This document shows positions 26,566 through 36,574 of a DNA stretch of 64,000 bases, piece after piece. A program made the translations under genes and the position numbers. This DNA is from Paraburkholderia aromaticivorans. Lineage in GTDB: Bacteria; Pseudomonadota; Gammaproteobacteria; Burkholderiales; Burkholderiaceae. The stretch spans positions 3,224,001 to 3,288,000 of the forward strand of contig NZ_CP051516.1 of NCBI RefSeq assembly GCF_012689525.1. The letters are read 5' to 3'. The notes below the pieces were generated by a model. It was not told the origin of the DNA and ran no database searches. It was given only the letters and a program-made list of their open reading frames with translations. Numbering within the stretch: position 1 is the first letter of the stretch; each line of letters starts with the position of its first letter.

Positions 26566-27053
26566 GGTCTAACGATGAAAGTAGTCGCAGTTGACACTAA
26601 ACAGACGCCGACGGCCCGCTCGAACTCCCTGCGTCGGGCGACGTCTTTGCCTTGTCGAGCCTACTTGCATCAAGCCCTCGTGAAAGTTCGCCGACGCACA
26701 TAAGACAATCTTAGGTGGATGATAAACGACTCAGCCCTCGGACTTGAATCCGTTCTACGTGTATAGGCGAGGCACACTTGGCCAATTGAAGTCGCCCAGG
26801 GCTCCTTGATTGCTGCTCTAAAGCGGCCCGCGCGCCAAAAGCGGCTCAGCGGCTGCAAGGGGTCGCTCAGCGTCATTCGATCGCACGCCTGGCGGTGCGT
26901 TTGGCGCGCGCAGTCTCCGTCCTTTCCACGCACCCGTGGGACAAATCTTCGATCGCTTAGGCGGAGGCGCGGGGACTCTGCATGTATCTAATTGGTTGCG
27001 AAAGCGGCATATCCTAGCGACAATCCACAAACGAAAATAAATATCGCCATGAT
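26566..27053. other. 488-bp divergent intergenic region
   Basis: It lies between the starts of the beta-helix gene (minus) and the HTH-ParA gene (plus), so it holds two promoters. No gene is supported; an 87-residue minus frame at 26670-26933 is Arg-rich and looks like a shadow. If the ParA protein has a centromere-like site it could be here, but no repeated motif is evident by eye. Confidence 0.4.
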
Positions 27054-28001
27054 ATGCACCCTAACGCCATTCTCCTCAAGCAAGCGCTGTCCGCCTTACA
27101 CATGACCAGCGCGGCTTTGGCGCAAGAGTTGACCCGAATGCGGGACGACGGCAAGGAAACAGGACAGGCGACTGTAAGCCGTTGGCTGACGGGTAATAGT
27201 CCCGTGGAGCCCGCCGTACTCTGTTGGCTAAGGGAGTTGTTACGTGCACAGTTCCGACAGCATGCCCGGAGTCCACTATCGTGGGGGAGCAAAAAATCCT
27301 TGCTCATCGGCGTAGGGAATTTCAAAGGAGGGGTGGGGACCTCAACCATCGCAGCGGCTCTAGCAATCATTGCTGGACGCGAACTTCGGCAACCTACGCA
27401 ACACGTTCGGGTCCAATCTCATGATGATGAGATAGCCGGAACCCTCAGGACCGTGGGAATCAGTTCTGAATGTGTTGGAGTCGGTGAACTAGGGGCGCGC
27501 GTGCCAAAACCTGGGGAAATTATGATCGTGGATATTCCTCGGAATGTTTCCGACGACTTCTTTACAGCAATGGCTGCGCAGCGCCCGAGCTTTGATTTAG
27601 TCGTCGTGCCGGCTGACTTTGGGTCGGGCGCTGAAATCAGCGGGACGGACAAATTCCTTAAACGCCTCCCAGATGTTAGCAAGGTGGTGTTTCTCCACTA
27701 CCCCCGTCACCGGGTCGACCTAAGATATGTCCCACTCGCAAGCAAACGTGGTTTCGATGTCTTTAGCGAACAGTTTGTGCCCTTCGCGTTACCTCGATCG
27801 TTGGATAACGAAATTTTCCCGGCTGGCTTGGTCGGTGAGTGGCAGAACGAGGATCAATTTTTCCTGTTCTGGGACCTCTTCGAAAACTTAGTTAGTCGGC
27901 TTGGCATGGAAATTCGGGAAATGGGCGCAGCCATACGCGCAATAGATGAAATGTCTTTAGAGGGATTACTAGGGGCGTCCGGACACCGACAGATGGCATA
28001 A
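27054..28001 (+). CDS. ParA-like ATPase with N-terminal HTH, without a ParB partner
   Basis: The protein has 315 residues. Residues 1-65 look like an XRE-type HTH (LHMTSAALAQELTRMRDD and TVSRWLTGNSPVEP). The deviant Walker A is KGGVGTST at 91-98, and a Walker B-like IMIVDIPRN follows. The C-terminal half keeps the ParA order but is divergent. ParA proteins with N-terminal DNA-binding domains act in partition and autoregulation. No ParB gene is next to it, so it may act in island maintenance, replication control or gene regulation. Confidence 0.75.
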   Translation: MHPNAILLKQALSALHMTSAALAQELTRMRDDGKETGQATVSRWLTGNSPVEPAVLCWLRELLRAQFRQHARSPLSWGSKKSLLIGVGNFKGGVGTSTIAAALAIIAGRELRQPTQHVRVQSHDDEIAGTLRTVGISSECVGVGELGARVPKPGEIMIVDIPRNVSDDFFTAMAAQRPSFDLVVVPADFGSGAEISGTDKFLKRLPDVSKVVFLHYPRHRVDLRYVPLASKRGFDVFSEQFVPFALPRSLDNEIFPAGLVGEWQNEDQFFLFWDLFENLVSRLGMEIREMGAAIRAIDEMSLEGLLGASGHRQMA

Positions 28002-28395
28002 ACGACAACGCCACGCGATCAAATGCGAAGATACACGTCGATTTCGCACGGCGGACTGACCGGCCCTTTCCAGTGGCACGTCGAACGAGTACATGCCGGA
28101 GTTTCTGATTCGGGCAAAGCCGGACCAATATGTTGATGTGGCTGTAAGTTTCGGCGTGGACGATTCCTTAGACGTGGCATCGCCAAATGTTGGACTCGTT
28201 ACTGACTCGCTGTTACTGGTTGACGCCGAGGTCAGCAAGCATGGGGGTGCGGCAGCTACAAGCGGCCCCCCCGCACGCATGACAGCACCAAGTCTCACAT
28301 TCGGGCCTTGCTGGAGTAGGAGGCGGCGCACGACGCCACGTGCCCGTAGCGCATGGCCAGCGTTCATCATTGGCAATCACAGAGAGACCTGAACA
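28002..28395. other. 394-bp stretch without a confident gene
   Basis: Open frames run on both strands (plus 28093-28392, minus 27969-28376), but neither has a good ribosome-binding site nor a recognisable fold. It ends in the leader of the BrnA/HicB-like gene (GAGAGACC, 28381-28388). Confidence 0.4.
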
Positions 28396-28746
28396 ATGCC
28401 CAAGCTCACGACCAAATCCGGCCTTCCGTTCATCCGAAACACGGATGAGGATGAGGCAGCGATTCAGCGCGGCATCGCCGCCGATCCAGACACGTACGAG
28501 GCAACCACCGAGGAAATTCGGGCTATGCGGCCGTTCCCCGAACTCCTAGCCGAACGCCGGACCGACTACCGGGTGGAATGGTCGTCCGAAGATAATCTGC
28601 ACGTCGGCCTGTGCGGCGGCTTCCCAACACTATCGTGGTTGGGAGACACACCAGAAGCGGCCATGGCGGGAATAAAGCAAGTTGTGGCGGGAGTCATTAC
28701 GGACATGCTCCACAACAAGGAACCGATTCCGCTAAACCGTGCATAA
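28396..28746 (+). CDS. BrnA/HicB-like antitoxin-type protein, orphan
   Basis: The protein has 116 residues. The N-terminal half (NTDEDEAAIQRGIAADPDTY then EEIRAMRPF) resembles the N-terminal part of BrnA antitoxins. The C-terminal half (YRVEWSSEDNLHVGLCGGFP, SWLGDTPEAAMAGIKQVV) resembles the HicB partial RNase-H fold. No HicA or BrnT toxin lies beside it: only 7 bp separate its stop from the convergent integrase stop. It may be a regulator or a solitary antitoxin. The start ATG 28396 follows a GAGAGACC leader. Confidence 0.65.
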   Translation: MPKLTTKSGLPFIRNTDEDEAAIQRGIAADPDTYEATTEEIRAMRPFPELLAERRTDYRVEWSSEDNLHVGLCGGFPTLSWLGDTPEAAMAGIKQVVAGVITDMLHNKEPIPLNRA

Positions 28747-28753
28747 GCTCCGG

Positions 28754-30283
28754 CTAAACTGAAAATAGCTTGGGAAAAGTTAGCCGGTTCAGCGCGGCTT
28801 GCATGACAGCGAATGGAACGTGCGTGTAGACTTTTTTGCCGGTCGATCCACCCACGGCATGGCCTGTGATCGCGTCTTGTGTCGCCTCGGCCACGTCTAG
28901 GGCATTCATGGCAGTGCGTATCCAATGGCGGAACTTGTGCGACCCATTCAGACCGCCGGAGGGTAAGCCCGCAGCCTCACGGAACTGGCGAAACCACTGC
29001 ACGGCTGTATCACCCGGCCCACGAGTGCGACCGGCCATCGATGGCAACACGGCAGCATCGACACGCTTACCATCCATAACCCCGGCCAGCCACGCGCTAA
29101 ACCATGCGTCGGCCAACAGGTGATTGGCTAGAGGCATGGTGCGCTCTGATTCCGCCGTCTTGACGCTTCCAGCCTCGGCGGTAATGCGGATAGCCGTAAA
29201 GCCGTCTTGCACATGGAAATCGCTCCGGCGTAATTGGGCAATCTCTCCGATACGTGCGCCGGTATGCTGAAGCATCAGCAGCAAAGCACGGCCGTCAGCG
29301 GGCTTCACGTCCTGCCATTCGGGCACATCATCCATTCGGCCAGAGAACAGCCCGTGCCCATACATAAGCTTTAGTTCCGCTGGCGTCCAAGGCTCCCGTT
29401 TCTCCGCCCCTATGGTCTTGTCGAAAGTCAGGTCTAACGGATTCCGCTCGATCAGATCATCTTTCACGGCGACATTGAGCAGCGCCGTAATACAGGCGGC
29501 GTGATTGCCGGCCGTCTTGCGCCCGAAACCCCGCGCGTCGCTGTCTAGCAGGAACAGCACAAATTCGGCTCCGTGGGCCTTCTTCAATTTGTCCAAGGGG
29601 ATCAGACCGACCGATTTTTCGAAGAGTTCTATAGCCTTTTCCGCGCGGCCTATAGCGTTCTCCTTTGGGGCGTTGCGTGCTATCCACGACGGCACAACGT
29701 CTCTTAAGAATTTCGACGACCCATTAGTTGCGGGCGCATCCTTACGGGACGCCGTGCCAATAACCGGCGTGGTCAATCCTGAATGACTTCCACCAAGTCG
29801 GCGCCGCGCTTCCTCCCGAGCCATGAGCCGCTTAGTCTCATCCCAAATTAGCTCTTCAAAGCGATCATGCTCCGCGATGTCCTGCTCTTCTGTTTGGTAG
29901 AAGAGCGCATCAGATTCCTCGTTGTGCTCACCCTGCGTCCGCTCGTGATCCTCCCCAAGCTCGGCAATAGCGGCTTTCTGCGCGGCGTCTAATGAAGCTC
30001 GGACACTCTCTGTCGCCTTGCTCGCCTCCGCCGACTGACGTGCATTCGCAAAGATCGTGTCGTACACCACGGCGTGCTCGCGGCATAGCGCGTCAGCCTT
30101 ACTTGGATCAGATGTACCAAGGGCTTTGACGATTTCTTTGCGGCCACCAAATTGGGCCTGAAGTTCAAGAGGGATTTTGCGGCGGAAGTAGTAGCAGTTG
30201 CCGCGCTTGGAACGGTAGTTGGTCATGGCTGTACGAAGAGTGCGGGTGGATGTTACACCGGCAACACCGACTTCGTAAGCCAT
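28754..30283 (-). CDS. int: Tyrosine-type site-specific integrase of the island
   Basis: The protein is up to 509 residues. The start is uncertain: ATG 30283 gives this length, ATG 30226 (MTNYRSKRGNCYYFRRKIP) gives 490. The N-terminus matches the SAM-like/Arm part of phage integrases and the middle is a long acidic region. The catalytic boxes are intact: Arg in HTGARIGEIAQLR, HKFRHW (HxxR), GHAVGG and the Tyr of KKVYTH. It lies 38 bp from the attachment repeat, the usual place for an integrase acting on a tRNA 3' end. Confidence 0.92.
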   Translation of the reverse strand: MAYEVGVAGVTSTRTLRTAMTNYRSKRGNCYYFRRKIPLELQAQFGGRKEIVKALGTSDPSKADALCREHAVVYDTIFANARQSAEASKATESVRASLDAAQKAAIAELGEDHERTQGEHNEESDALFYQTEEQDIAEHDRFEELIWDETKRLMAREEARRRLGGSHSGLTTPVIGTASRKDAPATNGSSKFLRDVVPSWIARNAPKENAIGRAEKAIELFEKSVGLIPLDKLKKAHGAEFVLFLLDSDARGFGRKTAGNHAACITALLNVAVKDDLIERNPLDLTFDKTIGAEKREPWTPAELKLMYGHGLFSGRMDDVPEWQDVKPADGRALLLMLQHTGARIGEIAQLRRSDFHVQDGFTAIRITAEAGSVKTAESERTMPLANHLLADAWFSAWLAGVMDGKRVDAAVLPSMAGRTRGPGDTAVQWFRQFREAAGLPSGGLNGSHKFRHWIRTAMNALDVAEATQDAITGHAVGGSTGKKVYTHVPFAVMQAALNRLTFPKLFSV

Positions 30284-30291
30284 TGATTTGG

Positions 30292-30312
30292 TTGATTAAC
30301 GAACGTAATCAA
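30292..30312. promoter_or_regulatory. Palindrome beside attR and the integrase start
   Basis: TTGATTA (30292-30298) and TAATCAA (30306-30312) form a perfect 7-bp inverted repeat around a 7-bp centre. It lies between the integrase start and the att repeat, so it could be an operator for int or an integrase/excisionase arm site. Confidence 0.5.
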
Positions 30313-30321
30313 CACGTTATA

Positions 30322-30399
<78 letters not shown>

Positions 30400-30462
30400 A
30401 TTAGCAAGAAATTATAACAGACACTTTATTCGATTAGAACCGCCTTCTGCTAACAAAGACGA

Positions 30463-30876
30463 CTAGTGCCCCAACAAATCGATTACGTGCAGCAATTCCT
30501 TACGCAACTGCTCGACGTCAACCGTGGCGGCGGCTGTGGTTGCCGCCGGCACCGCTGCGCCCTCCCCTTCCTCGACCAGATCGCCCGGCGCACCGTGCGC
30601 CCCGCCGCCATGTGAATCGAGCCGGTTGCGCGCGCCGTTGATCGTGAAGCCCTGCTCATACAACAGCTCACGAATCCGCCGGATCAATAAGACCTCGTGA
30701 TGCTGGTAGTAGCGGCGATTCCCGCGCCGCTTGACCGGCCTCAACTGCGTGAACTCCTGTTCCCAGTAGCGCAAGACATGCGGTTTCACGCCGCATAGTT
30801 CGCTGACCTCACCAATCGTGAAGTAGCGCTTCGCCGGAATCGGAGGCAAGACGACTTTCTCGATCGTCGCTGTCAT
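30463..30876 (-). CDS. MerR-family transcriptional regulator
   Basis: The 137-residue protein has an N-terminal winged HTH (KRYFTIGEVSELCGVKPHVL then RYWEQEFTQLRPVKRRGNRR, about 17-56) and a short C-terminal region without metal-binding cysteines. It follows ihfA by 46 bp. A MerR-type gene in this position after ihfA is standard in Betaproteobacteria. Target and signal are unknown; the missing cysteines speak against metal sensing. Confidence 0.88.
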   Translation of the reverse strand: MTATIEKVVLPPIPAKRYFTIGEVSELCGVKPHVLRYWEQEFTQLRPVKRRGNRRYYQHHEVLLIRRIRELLYEQGFTINGARNRLDSHGGGAHGAPGDLVEEGEGAAVPAATTAAATVDVEQLRKELLHVIDLLGH

Positions 30877-30922
30877 CGTCAGTTAGCCGTCGTGGTGGGT
30901 TGCGCAGGAACGCGCCAGTCGA

Positions 30923-31333
30923 TCAGCGCGTGAAGCTTGCTTCAGCGCCGTTCTCGACCAGTGCTTTCAGCTTTTGACTTGCATGGAACGTCACAACGCG
31001 GCGCGCGGCGATCGGGATCGCCTCGCCGGTCTTCGGGTTTCTGCCGGGACGCTGGGGTTTGTCGCGCAACTGGAAGTTGCCGAACCCCGACAGCTTCACG
31101 CTGTCGCCACTCTCCAGCGCGTCGCGGATCACCTCAAAAAACGCTTCGACCATGTCTTTCGCTTCCCGCTTGTTGAGCCCGACATTGTCGAACAGCAACT
31201 CAGCAAGTTCCGCCTTGGTAAGCGTCGGCGTCTCAGTGGAAACGACGGCGGGTGATGTCGGAATTTCGCGAATCATGGCGCTGCGTTGCGCCGTAAGAAG
31301 GGCTTCGAAATCACTCGAGTTCATTTCATTCAT
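30923..31333 (-). CDS. ihfA: Integration host factor subunit alpha
   Basis: The 136-residue protein has the usual HU/IHF fold: [20 protein letters not shown], then [20 protein letters not shown] and the Pro-containing arm [10 protein letters not shown]. An N-terminal extension of about 35 residues is common in Burkholderia. ATG 31333 is chosen (ATG 31354 and 31324 are alternatives). It binds and bends DNA together with IhfB. The gene follows pheT as in E. coli. IHF is often needed for integrase reactions such as that of the neighbouring island. Confidence 0.93.
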   Translation of the reverse strand: MNEMNSSDFEALLTAQRSAMIREIPTSPAVVSTETPTLTKAELAELLFDNVGLNKREAKDMVEAFFEVIRDALESGDSVKLSGFGNFQLRDKPQRPGRNPKTGEAIPIAARRVVTFHASQKLKALVENGAEASFTR

Positions 31334-31402
31334 ATCTATCAAATGGCGCGCCAAGCAGAAAACAATGGATGCGGAAACAGCCGTGCAATTGTTAAATGCG
31401 GG

Positions 31403-33838
31403 TTATCCGCGCAACCGTGCGCCATATACTCGAGCCAGACGTTCCACCAGAGTTTGAATAGCCAGATCGACCGTTTCATCCTGAAGGGTCCCGCCAGTAT
31501 CTTGCAAGGTCACACGGAACGCAAGGCTTTTCTCGTGAGCGGCCAGACCACCGGAAGTGTTTGATTTTGGACGGAATTCGTCGAAAAGCGCAACCTTCTG
31601 AACAGTCTTGCAGGCGGGTTCGGACTGGGCCTTCTGAAGCTCGTCCAGCAGTGCCTGAACCTCGATTTTCTGATCGACGACTACGGCAATATCACGACGC
31701 ACCGGCTGAAATTTAGACACTTCAGACGGAATGGGCAATACGCGCTGCATTAATGCTTCCGCTTCGATTTCAAACAGAATCGGCGCATGCGGTAAATCAT
31801 ATTTTTGCATCCAGCGCGGATGCAATTCACCAATCCAGCCGACTGCGCGGCCATTCACTTCGATACGCGCGCTGCGTCCCGGATGCAGCGCCGGATGTTC
31901 CGCTTTGACGAACCGCGCAAGCGCCGGCGCCAGCACAGCTTCCAGGTCGCCCTTCACGTCGAAGTAGTCGACCGTGCGTGTTGTCGCGCCCCACTGCTCT
32001 TCGAGCGCGGGACCGTACGCGAGGCCGCCGATCATCTTCGGCTGCGCGAAGCCTTCGACCGTCAGCTCGCCGGCCTTGATCGACGGATCGTGCAGGAACA
32101 CGCGGCCGGCTTCGAACACGCGCACGCGATCCGCCGCACGGCGGTTCAGGTTGGTACGCAACACGTGGATCAGGCTGCCGAACAGCGTGGTGCGCATCAC
32201 CGACAACTGGCTTGCAATCGGATTCAGCAGACGTACGGGTTTGTCGTTGCCGGCGAAGTCCTGCTCCCACTCGGCATCGACGAAACTGAAGTTCACCGTT
32301 TCCGCGTAGTCGCGCGCCGCGAGCGCGTGACGGATCACGTGGATCGAACGCTGCGTTTCGTTAGTCGCGCGCATTTCGCTGGTCGCGACCGGCGGACGCG
32401 CCGGGATTTTTTCGAAGCCATAGATGCGCGCGACTTCTTCGATCAAATCTTCTTCGATTTCGATATCGAAACGATACGACGGCGGCATCACCGAGAACGT
32501 ATCTTCACTGCGCTCGAACGACAGGCCGAGGCGCGTGAAAATTTGCGCGATTTCATCCGCGTCGATCTTGATGCCGATGATGCGATTCGCACGCGAAACA
32601 CGCATCTTCACGGGCTCGCGCTTCGGCACGTTGACGATCTGATCGTCGACCGGACCGGCTTCGCCGCCGCAGATGTCGAGGATCAGTTGCGTGATGCGTT
32701 CGATATGGTCGACGGTGGTCGCATAGTCGACGCCGCGCTCGAAGCGATGGCCGGCATCGGTCGAGAAGTTGTACTTGCGTGAGCGGCCGCGAATGCTGTC
32801 GGGCCACCAGAAAGCGGCTTCGAGATAGATGTTGGTGGTGTCGAGCGTGACCGCCGTACTGTCGCCGCCCATGATGCCCGCAAGACTCTCGATGTGCTGC
32901 TCATCGGCGATCACGCCGACGGTTTCATCGAGCTCGACGGTGTTGCCGTTCAGCAGCTTGAGCGTTTCGCCCTTGCGGCCCCAGCGCACGTCCATGCCAC
33001 CGTGGATCTTGTCGAGATCGAACACGTGCGACGGACGGCCCAATTCGAGCATCACATAGTTCGAGATATCGACCAGCGCGGAGATGCTGCGCTGACCCGA
33101 ACGCTCCAGACGCTGCACCATCCAATGCGGCGACTTCGCGCGCGCATTCACGCCACGGATCACGCGGCCCGAGAAACGGCCGCACAGATCCGGCGCCGAG
33201 ATTTTGACGGGCAGCGTCTCGTTGAGCTTCACCTCAACCGGCTTGATTTCGAGCGGACGCAACGGCGCGCCGGTGATCGCCGACGTTTCGCGCGCCACGC
33301 CGAACACCGACAGGCAATCCGCCTTGTTCGGCGTCAGCTTGACCTCGAACACGGTGTCGTCGAGATTGAGCGTTTCGCGGATGTCCTGGCCGATCGGCGT
33401 ATCTTCCGGCAGGATCATCAGGCCGCTATGATCTTCCGAGAGCTTCAGTTCGCGTGCCGAGCACAGCATGCCCTGGCTTTCCACGCCGCGCAGCTTCGAG
33501 AGCTTGATCGCGAACGGCGCGGCGCCCTCTTCAGCGGGCGGCAGTTGCGCGCCGACCAGCGCGACCGGCACCTTGATGCCGGGCGCCACATTCGGCGCAC
33601 CGCACACAATGTTTAGCGTCGCGCCCGTGCCGGCGTCGACCTGACACACGTTGAGCTTGTCCGCGTCCGGGTGCTTGACGACTTCCAGCACCTGGCCGAC
33701 GACGATCTTCGAGGTCGGCGGCGCGGCCGGCCGCAGGTCTTCGACTTCGAGACCCGCCATCGTCAACGCGTGCGACAGTTCGTCGGTCGTCAGTTGCGGA
33801 TCGACAAAGGTTCTCAGCCAGGATTCCGGGAATTGCAT
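31403..33838 (-). CDS. pheT: Phenylalanine-tRNA ligase, beta subunit
   Basis: The 811-residue protein has the full set of domains: OB/EMAP-like tRNA-binding region (about 40-150, with [20 protein letters not shown]), B3/B4 editing domain, B5, catalytic-like core and the C-terminal anticodon-binding FDX-ACB domain (about 717-811). It pairs with PheS as an alpha2-beta2 enzyme charging tRNA-Phe. It starts 155 bp after pheS and is followed by ihfA. Confidence 0.97.
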   Translation of the reverse strand: MQFPESWLRTFVDPQLTTDELSHALTMAGLEVEDLRPAAPPTSKIVVGQVLEVVKHPDADKLNVCQVDAGTGATLNIVCGAPNVAPGIKVPVALVGAQLPPAEEGAAPFAIKLSKLRGVESQGMLCSARELKLSEDHSGLMILPEDTPIGQDIRETLNLDDTVFEVKLTPNKADCLSVFGVARETSAITGAPLRPLEIKPVEVKLNETLPVKISAPDLCGRFSGRVIRGVNARAKSPHWMVQRLERSGQRSISALVDISNYVMLELGRPSHVFDLDKIHGGMDVRWGRKGETLKLLNGNTVELDETVGVIADEQHIESLAGIMGGDSTAVTLDTTNIYLEAAFWWPDSIRGRSRKYNFSTDAGHRFERGVDYATTVDHIERITQLILDICGGEAGPVDDQIVNVPKREPVKMRVSRANRIIGIKIDADEIAQIFTRLGLSFERSEDTFSVMPPSYRFDIEIEEDLIEEVARIYGFEKIPARPPVATSEMRATNETQRSIHVIRHALAARDYAETVNFSFVDAEWEQDFAGNDKPVRLLNPIASQLSVMRTTLFGSLIHVLRTNLNRRAADRVRVFEAGRVFLHDPSIKAGELTVEGFAQPKMIGGLAYGPALEEQWGATTRTVDYFDVKGDLEAVLAPALARFVKAEHPALHPGRSARIEVNGRAVGWIGELHPRWMQKYDLPHAPILFEIEAEALMQRVLPIPSEVSKFQPVRRDIAVVVDQKIEVQALLDELQKAQSEPACKTVQKVALFDEFRPKSNTSGGLAAHEKSLAFRVTLQDTGGTLQDETVDLAIQTLVERLARVYGARLRG

Positions 33839-33993
33839 GGTTCTGTGTACGTTCTGATCAGGTTAGGTCCACGTCCGGCAGTGCTTGGCGTGACTCGGTG
33901 TTCGCGAGAATCGCCAGTCACTGCCGGGGACGCTGTGGCGGCATGTACTGCGTGCTTTGCCGCACTCTATGCTTGTCGCGTTCGTACGCCGCT

Positions 33994-35007
33994 TCAGGCG
34001 AATTGACGCAGGAAACGCAGGTCGTTTTCGAAGAACAGACGCAGGTCTTGCACGCCATAACGCAACATGGTGAGTCGCTCGAGGCCGCTGCCGAAAGCAA
34101 AGCCGATGTAACGCTCCGGGTCGAAGCCCATGTTACGGATCACCGTGGGGTGAACCTGGCCCGAGCCCGAAATTTCGAGCCACTTGCCGGCGTTCTTGCC
34201 CGTTTCGAACAACATGTCGATCTCGGCCGACGGTTCGGTGAACGGAAAGTACGACGGACGGAAGCGCACGAGAATGTCGTCGCGCTCGAAGAATTTCTTG
34301 AGGAAGTCGGTGTAGACGCCCTTCAGATCCGCGAAGCTGATGTTCTCGTCGATCCACAGGCCTTCGACCTGGTTGAACATCGGCGAATGCGTCGCGTCGC
34401 TGTCCACACGGTACGTGCGGCCCGGCACGATCACCTTGATAGGCGGCGGGTTGGTGCGCGCGTAGCGAACCTGCATCGGGCTGGTGTGCGTGCGCAGCAG
34501 CAGTTGGCGTCCGTCGGCATCTTTACCGTCGACGTAGAAGGTGTCCTGCATGGAACGCGCCGGATGATTTTCCGGGCTGTTCAGCGAGGTGAAGTTGTAC
34601 CAGTCGGTTTCGATCTCGGGGCCGTCGGCCACGTCGAATCCGATCGTACGGAAAATCTGTTCGACGCGCTCCCACGTGCGCATCACCGGGTGCAGGCTGC
34701 CTGCGCCAGTGCCGCGACCAGGCAGCGTGACGTCGATGGCTTCCGCGGCGAGGCGCTGATTCAGCAGCACGTCGGCCAGCGCCTGACGGCGGGCCGTCAG
34801 CGCGGCTTCCACTTGTTGCTTGACGAGGTTGATCCGTGCGCCTTCGGCCTTGCGCGTTTCGGGATCGAGTTTGCCAAGGCCCTTCAATAGCTCGGTCAGC
34901 GCACCCGATTTGCCGAGAAAGCGTGCTTTCTCGTTCTCGAGGGTGGTGACGTCGGAGGCTTCTGCGAAGGCTTTTTGCGCGTCGGCGACAATCTGGTCCA
35001 GATCCAT
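33994..35007 (-). CDS. pheS: Phenylalanine-tRNA ligase, alpha subunit
   Basis: The 337-residue catalytic subunit has an N-terminal coiled coil (1-90) and a class II core with motif 2 ([11 protein letters not shown]) and the [14 protein letters not shown] stretch, ending in motif 3 ([17 protein letters not shown]). The start ATG 35007 (MDLDQIV) is used by related proteins; an upstream in-frame start adds 13 residues. A strong terminator-like hairpin lies 57 bp before the start. Confidence 0.96.
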   Translation of the reverse strand: MDLDQIVADAQKAFAEASDVTTLENEKARFLGKSGALTELLKGLGKLDPETRKAEGARINLVKQQVEAALTARRQALADVLLNQRLAAEAIDVTLPGRGTGAGSLHPVMRTWERVEQIFRTIGFDVADGPEIETDWYNFTSLNSPENHPARSMQDTFYVDGKDADGRQLLLRTHTSPMQVRYARTNPPPIKVIVPGRTYRVDSDATHSPMFNQVEGLWIDENISFADLKGVYTDFLKKFFERDDILVRFRPSYFPFTEPSAEIDMLFETGKNAGKWLEISGSGQVHPTVIRNMGFDPERYIGFAFGSGLERLTMLRYGVQDLRLFFENDLRFLRQFA

Positions 35008-35063
35008 TGATCCCATCATTTCAACGTCAGTGTTCAATCGAAGCAAAAACTGGTTCTACCAAC

Positions 35064-35095
35064 AAAAACGGGGCTCGGTGAGGAGCCCCGTTTTT
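35064..35095 (-). terminator. Terminator/attenuator between rplT and pheS
   Basis: AAAAACGGGGCTC and GAGCCCCGTTTTT form a perfect inverted repeat around CGGTGAG, giving T5 in either direction. On the minus strand it lies 72 bp after rplT and 57 bp before pheS. It could fully or partly stop transcription from the infC-rpmI-rplT genes. E. coli pheST is attenuated in the same place, but no Phe-rich leader peptide is visible here. Confidence 0.85.
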
Positions 35096-35166
35096 GCTGC
35101 AGCGTCACCGAGACTACCGGATCTTCGCTGCAACGAACCACGCAGTTTTAATTGCCAGAAGCGCAA

Positions 35167-35526
35167 TCAGGCTGCAACGGCGGCTTTCACCTGCTGAACG
35201 ATCGCAGCAAAAGCAGCCTTGTCGAACACAGCCATGTCGGCCAGCACCTTGCGGTCGAGTTCGATCGAAGCCTTCTTCAGGCCGTTGATGAACACGCTGT
35301 ACGTCATGTCGTGCTGACGCACCGCCGCGTTGATACGCGTGATCCACAATGCACGGAACACACGCTTCTTGTTGCGGCGATCGCGGTAGGCGTATTGGCC
35401 TGCACGCATGACCGCCTGCTTGGCGATGCGATAGACGTTATTGCGACGGCCGCGGTAACCCTTGGCCAGCTTGATGATCTTCTTGTGACGGGCCCGTGCG
35501 GTAACCCCACGTTTTACTCGAGGCAT
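35167..35526 (-). CDS. rplT: 50S ribosomal protein L20
   Basis: The 119-residue protein is standard: [35 protein letters not shown] and [19 protein letters not shown]. It binds 23S rRNA early in 50S assembly and often represses its own operon. It lies 29 bp after rpmI. Confidence 0.98.
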
Positions 35527-35555
35527 GTTTCGCTCCTATGAGTTTCGGTTAAGGG

Positions 35556-35753
35556 TTAAGCGAACGGCAGCATTGCGCGTACGGAGTTCATATCTGCATC
35601 ATGAACTGCCGTCGAACCGCGCAAATGGCGTTTGTTCTTGGTGGTTTTCTTGGTAAGAATGTGGCGCTTGAAGGCTTGACCGCGCTTGACGGTACCGCCC
35701 GGACGCACCACGAAGCGCTTTGCAGCACTCTTCTTGGTCTTCATCTTCGGCAT
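35556..35753 (-). CDS. rpmI: 50S ribosomal protein L35
   Basis: The 65-residue protein is complete: [20 protein letters not shown] to the end [18 protein letters not shown] 35753 is chosen; longer frames start in the infC-rpmI spacer. That 247-bp spacer may contain the regulatory structure for L20-type control, but no specific fold can be proved by eye. Confidence 0.97.
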   Translation of the reverse strand: MPKMKTKKSAAKRFVVRPGGTVKRGQAFKRHILTKKTTKNKRHLRGSTAVHDADMNSVRAMLPFA

Positions 35754-36000
35754 GACAACTCCATTATTTGATGGATATGGGTGTGCGGTCGGCCAACTGG
35801 CCATTACCCGCCCTTCGAAACCCACTCCACTTGGTATGCAGACCGCCTGAATTGCCGGCAGCCGCTTTTCGGGAAGCGACGCGCATTGTACACACGTCGT
35901 TCCGAAACCTGCTGACACCGCGCCAGACACCCGGCGCCGCATCGTTCTAATCTTTCACAACCAGAGCGCGCGCCACACGGCGCGCCGCTGCTCTGACTGC

Positions 36001-36525
36001 TTACTTCTTTTTCTTCGGAGCGAGCACCATGATCATCTGGCGCCCTTCCATTTTCGGCATCTGCTCGACCTGACCGACTTCGTCGAGGTCCGTGCGCAGG
36101 CGCTCGAGCATGCGCATACCGATTTCCTGGTGAGCCATTTCGCGGCCACGGAAACGCAACGTGATTTTCGTCTTGTCGCCGTCGTCGAGGAAGCGGATGA
36201 GGTTGCGCAGCTTGACGTTGTAATCGCCGTCGTCCGTGCCCGGGCGGAATTTGACTTCCTTGACCTGGACGATCTTCTGCTTCAGTTTGGCCTCGTGTTG
36301 CTTCTTCGCTTCCGAGTACTTGAACTTGCCGTAGTCCATCAAGCGGCAAACCGGCGGAACCGCTTGCGGAGCGATTTCCACCAGATCCACGTCTTGCTGT
36401 TCCGACATGCGGAACGCATCAGCGAGTTTCACGATGCCGAGCGGTTCGTTCTCGACGCCGACCAGACGCACCTCAGGTGCCGTAATTTCACCGTTGATGC
36501 GGTGCGCAGACTTATCAGTAGCGAT
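36001..36525 (-). CDS. infC: Translation initiation factor IF-3, ATC start codon
   Basis: The 174-residue protein, complete at both ends, is obtained only if translation starts at ATC 36525, giving (M)[26 protein letters not shown] lies nine bases upstream. The first in-frame ATG would remove the conserved N-terminal RINGEI segment. Rare start codons (AUU in E. coli) let IF-3 limit its own synthesis by rejecting non-AUG starts, so the same autoregulation is expected here. It lies 49 bp after thrS. Confidence 0.95.
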   Translation of the reverse strand: MATDKSAHRINGEITAPEVRLVGVENEPLGIVKLADAFRMSEQQDVDLVEIAPQAVPPVCRLMDYGKFKYSEAKKQHEAKLKQKIVQVKEVKFRPGTDDGDYNVKLRNLIRFLDDGDKTKITLRFRGREMAHQEIGMRMLERLRTDLDEVGQVEQMPKMEGRQMIMVLAPKKKK

Positions 36526-36574
36526 GTTACGTTTCCTCTAAAATTTAAAAAAACGAGCCGGGCTGCCAAGTGGC

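Noticed and set aside
28093..28392. A 99-codon plus-strand frame upstream of the BrnA/HicB-like gene
   Set aside because: There is no ribosome-binding site, the C-terminus becomes Arg-rich in a shadow-like way, and a minus-strand frame of similar quality covers the same bases. No family is recognised for either.
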